NCBI GenBank assembly: GCA_008363265.1
Contig: RHKR01000127.1
Location: forward strand, 1-6,704
Source of the DNA: Chlorobiota bacterium
Lineage (GTDB): Bacteria > Bacteroidota > Ignavibacteria > Ignavibacteriales > Ignavibacteriaceae
Length of the DNA stretch: 6,704 bases
Direction: 5' to 3'
In this document: positions 5,830-6,704 of the stretch, piece after piece
How the letters are laid out: each line of letters opens with the position of its first letter
Position numbering within the stretch: position 1 is the first letter of the stretch
Made by a program: the position numbers and the translations under genes
The notes under the pieces: model-generated
What the model saw: the letters and a program-made list of their open reading frames with translations, nothing else
Database searches by the model: none
What the model was told of the DNA's origin: nothing

Positions 5830-6704
5830 TTGAGCAAAACAGTAAAGAAATCATACCCGGTACTCAACATGACCTGCGCCGCGTGTGCCACACGTGTGCA
5901 GAAAACCCTCGCGAAACAACCCGGTGTGGAGTCAGCAGTTGTTAATTATGCCAACGCTACCGTGCAGATCGAGTTCGACGCGAAGCTTATCACCCCCGAT
6001 AGCCTTAAAGCATCAGTTCAGAGGTTCGGTTACGATCTGGTGACCGACGAAGGAAAAACCGACGTGGATGAACTGCACCGCAAGGCATCCGAAAAACTGC
6101 GCCGTGAAACCCTTGGAGCTATCATCCTGTCACTACCCGTGGTGATCATCGGAATGTTCTTCATGCACATGCCTTTTGCCAACTGGATAATGTGGGCGTT
6201 ATCTACTCCGGTCGTGCTCTGGTTTGGGAGCCGTTTCTTCGTGGGAGCGTGGAAGCAGCTGAAGAACAGATCGTCGAACATGGATACTCTTGTGGCACTG
6301 AGCACGGGTGTTGCTTATATATTTTCCGTTTTTAATACGATCAACCCGGAATTCTGGACTTCCCGGGGTCTCGAAGCCCACGTCTATTTTGAGGCAGCTG
6401 CAGTGGTTATCGCGTTCATTTTGCTCGGTAAAATGCTCGAAGACCGTGCGAAGGGGCATACCTCATCCGCCATTAAAAAACTTATCGGCCTCCAGCCGAT
6501 GACCGTCACTGTTGTTTTCGCCGGAGTGCAGAAGGAAGTGCCTCTCGCTAATGTCCGCGTGGGAGATGAGATCGTCGTAAAGCCGGGTGAAAAGATAGCC
6601 GTGGATGGCACCGTGGTCTCTGGAACGTCGTTCATCGATGAGAGCATGATCAGCGGCGAACCGATCCCTGTAGAAAAGACAGAAGGGAGCAAGGTCTTTG
6701 CCGG
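5830..6704 (+). CDS. copA: Copper-translocating P1B-type ATPase, partial (N-terminal part)
   Basis: Plus-strand gene cut by the right edge; 291 codons are visible out of the 700 or more usual for the family. Residues about 7-70 form a heavy-metal-associated domain with metal-binding MTCAAC (C16, C19). Membrane segments follow at about 94-112, 117-140, 150-170 and 185-203. NMDTL (150-154) and the actuator-domain motif SGEP (275-278, the TGES equivalent) are typical of Cu+-exporting ATPases, which pump copper out across the inner membrane. The CPC, DKTGT and later motifs lie beyond the edge, so Cu+ rather than another metal is inferred from the overall match. No ATG fits well: the first in-frame one (5869) would remove the first strand of the metal-binding domain, so I choose TTG 5830, which gives [16 protein letters not shown]. 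Only a weak AGAG lies upstream. It is divergent from the hydrolase gene, and no link to the sensor operon is visible. Confidence 0.92.
   Translation, partial: MSKTVKKSYPVLNMTCAACATRVQKTLAKQPGVESAVVNYANATVQIEFDAKLITPDSLKASVQRFGYDLVTDEGKTDVDELHRKASEKLRRETLGAIILSLPVVIIGMFFMHMPFANWIMWALSTPVVLWFGSRFFVGAWKQLKNRSSNMDTLVALSTGVAYIFSVFNTINPEFWTSRGLEAHVYFEAAAVVIAFILLGKMLEDRAKGHTSSAIKKLIGLQPMTVTVVFAGVQKEVPLANVRVGDEIVVKPGEKIAVDGTVVSGTSFIDESMISGEPIPVEKTEGSKVFA

Noticed and set aside
5636..5854. 72-residue minus-strand frame upstream of the hydrolase
   Set aside because: It covers the AT-rich divergent promoter region, overlaps the starts of both neighbouring genes, and shows no recognisable protein features.
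6030..6692. Minus-strand frames at the right edge
   Set aside because: They are antisense to the copper ATPase, whose metal-binding, membrane and actuator motifs are clear on the plus strand.

Overview
The window looks like chromosome from an anaerobic or facultative bacterium of moderate G+C (roughly half). The main clue is a [FeFe]-hydrogenase-like protein fused to a histidine kinase. An Ignavibacteria/Bacteroidota-type or other FCB-group anaerobe would fit the style of the proteins, but this is a weak guess made without any database search.

Layout: every gene up to about 5645 is on the minus strand, and a single gene at the right edge is on the plus strand. Reading in the minus direction from right to left: (i) a choloylglycine-hydrolase-family enzyme with N-terminal Cys nucleophile (5645-4692); (ii) a membrane-anchored Ser/Thr protein kinase (4610-3174); (iii) a 230-base regulatory gap with a long imperfect dyad and a near-consensus sigma-54 (-24/-12) promoter; (iv) a 660-residue protein joining two [4Fe-4S] ferredoxin motifs, an H-cluster domain, a further Cys4 Fe-S motif and a complete histidine kinase (2943-961); (v) a stand-alone receiver protein (950-543); (vi) the start of a second receiver protein followed by a PAS-like region, cut by the left edge (527-1). 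Genes iv-vi are spaced by 10 and 15 bases, each with its own Shine-Dalgarno sequence, and form an operon. A 184-base AT-rich divergent gap separates gene (i) from a plus-strand copper-type P1B ATPase (5830 onward), which starts at TTG and is cut by the right edge.

How it may work: the fusion kinase is best read as a one-polypeptide sensor of H2 or redox state. Its H-cluster pocket keeps all four cluster-ligating cysteines, but the proton-relay cysteine is replaced by Ala, as in known putative sensory [FeFe] hydrogenases. It would signal by phosphotransfer to one or both receivers encoded directly downstream. The sigma-54 promoter implies that the operon itself is switched on by an enhancer-binding activator, with a candidate upstream site at 3108-3148. 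This promoter also moves the likely start codon of the sensor kinase to the second available ATG (2943). No stretch longer than 300 bases lacks a gene, and I see no rRNA, tRNA, CRISPR array, insertion sequence or convincing intrinsic terminator.
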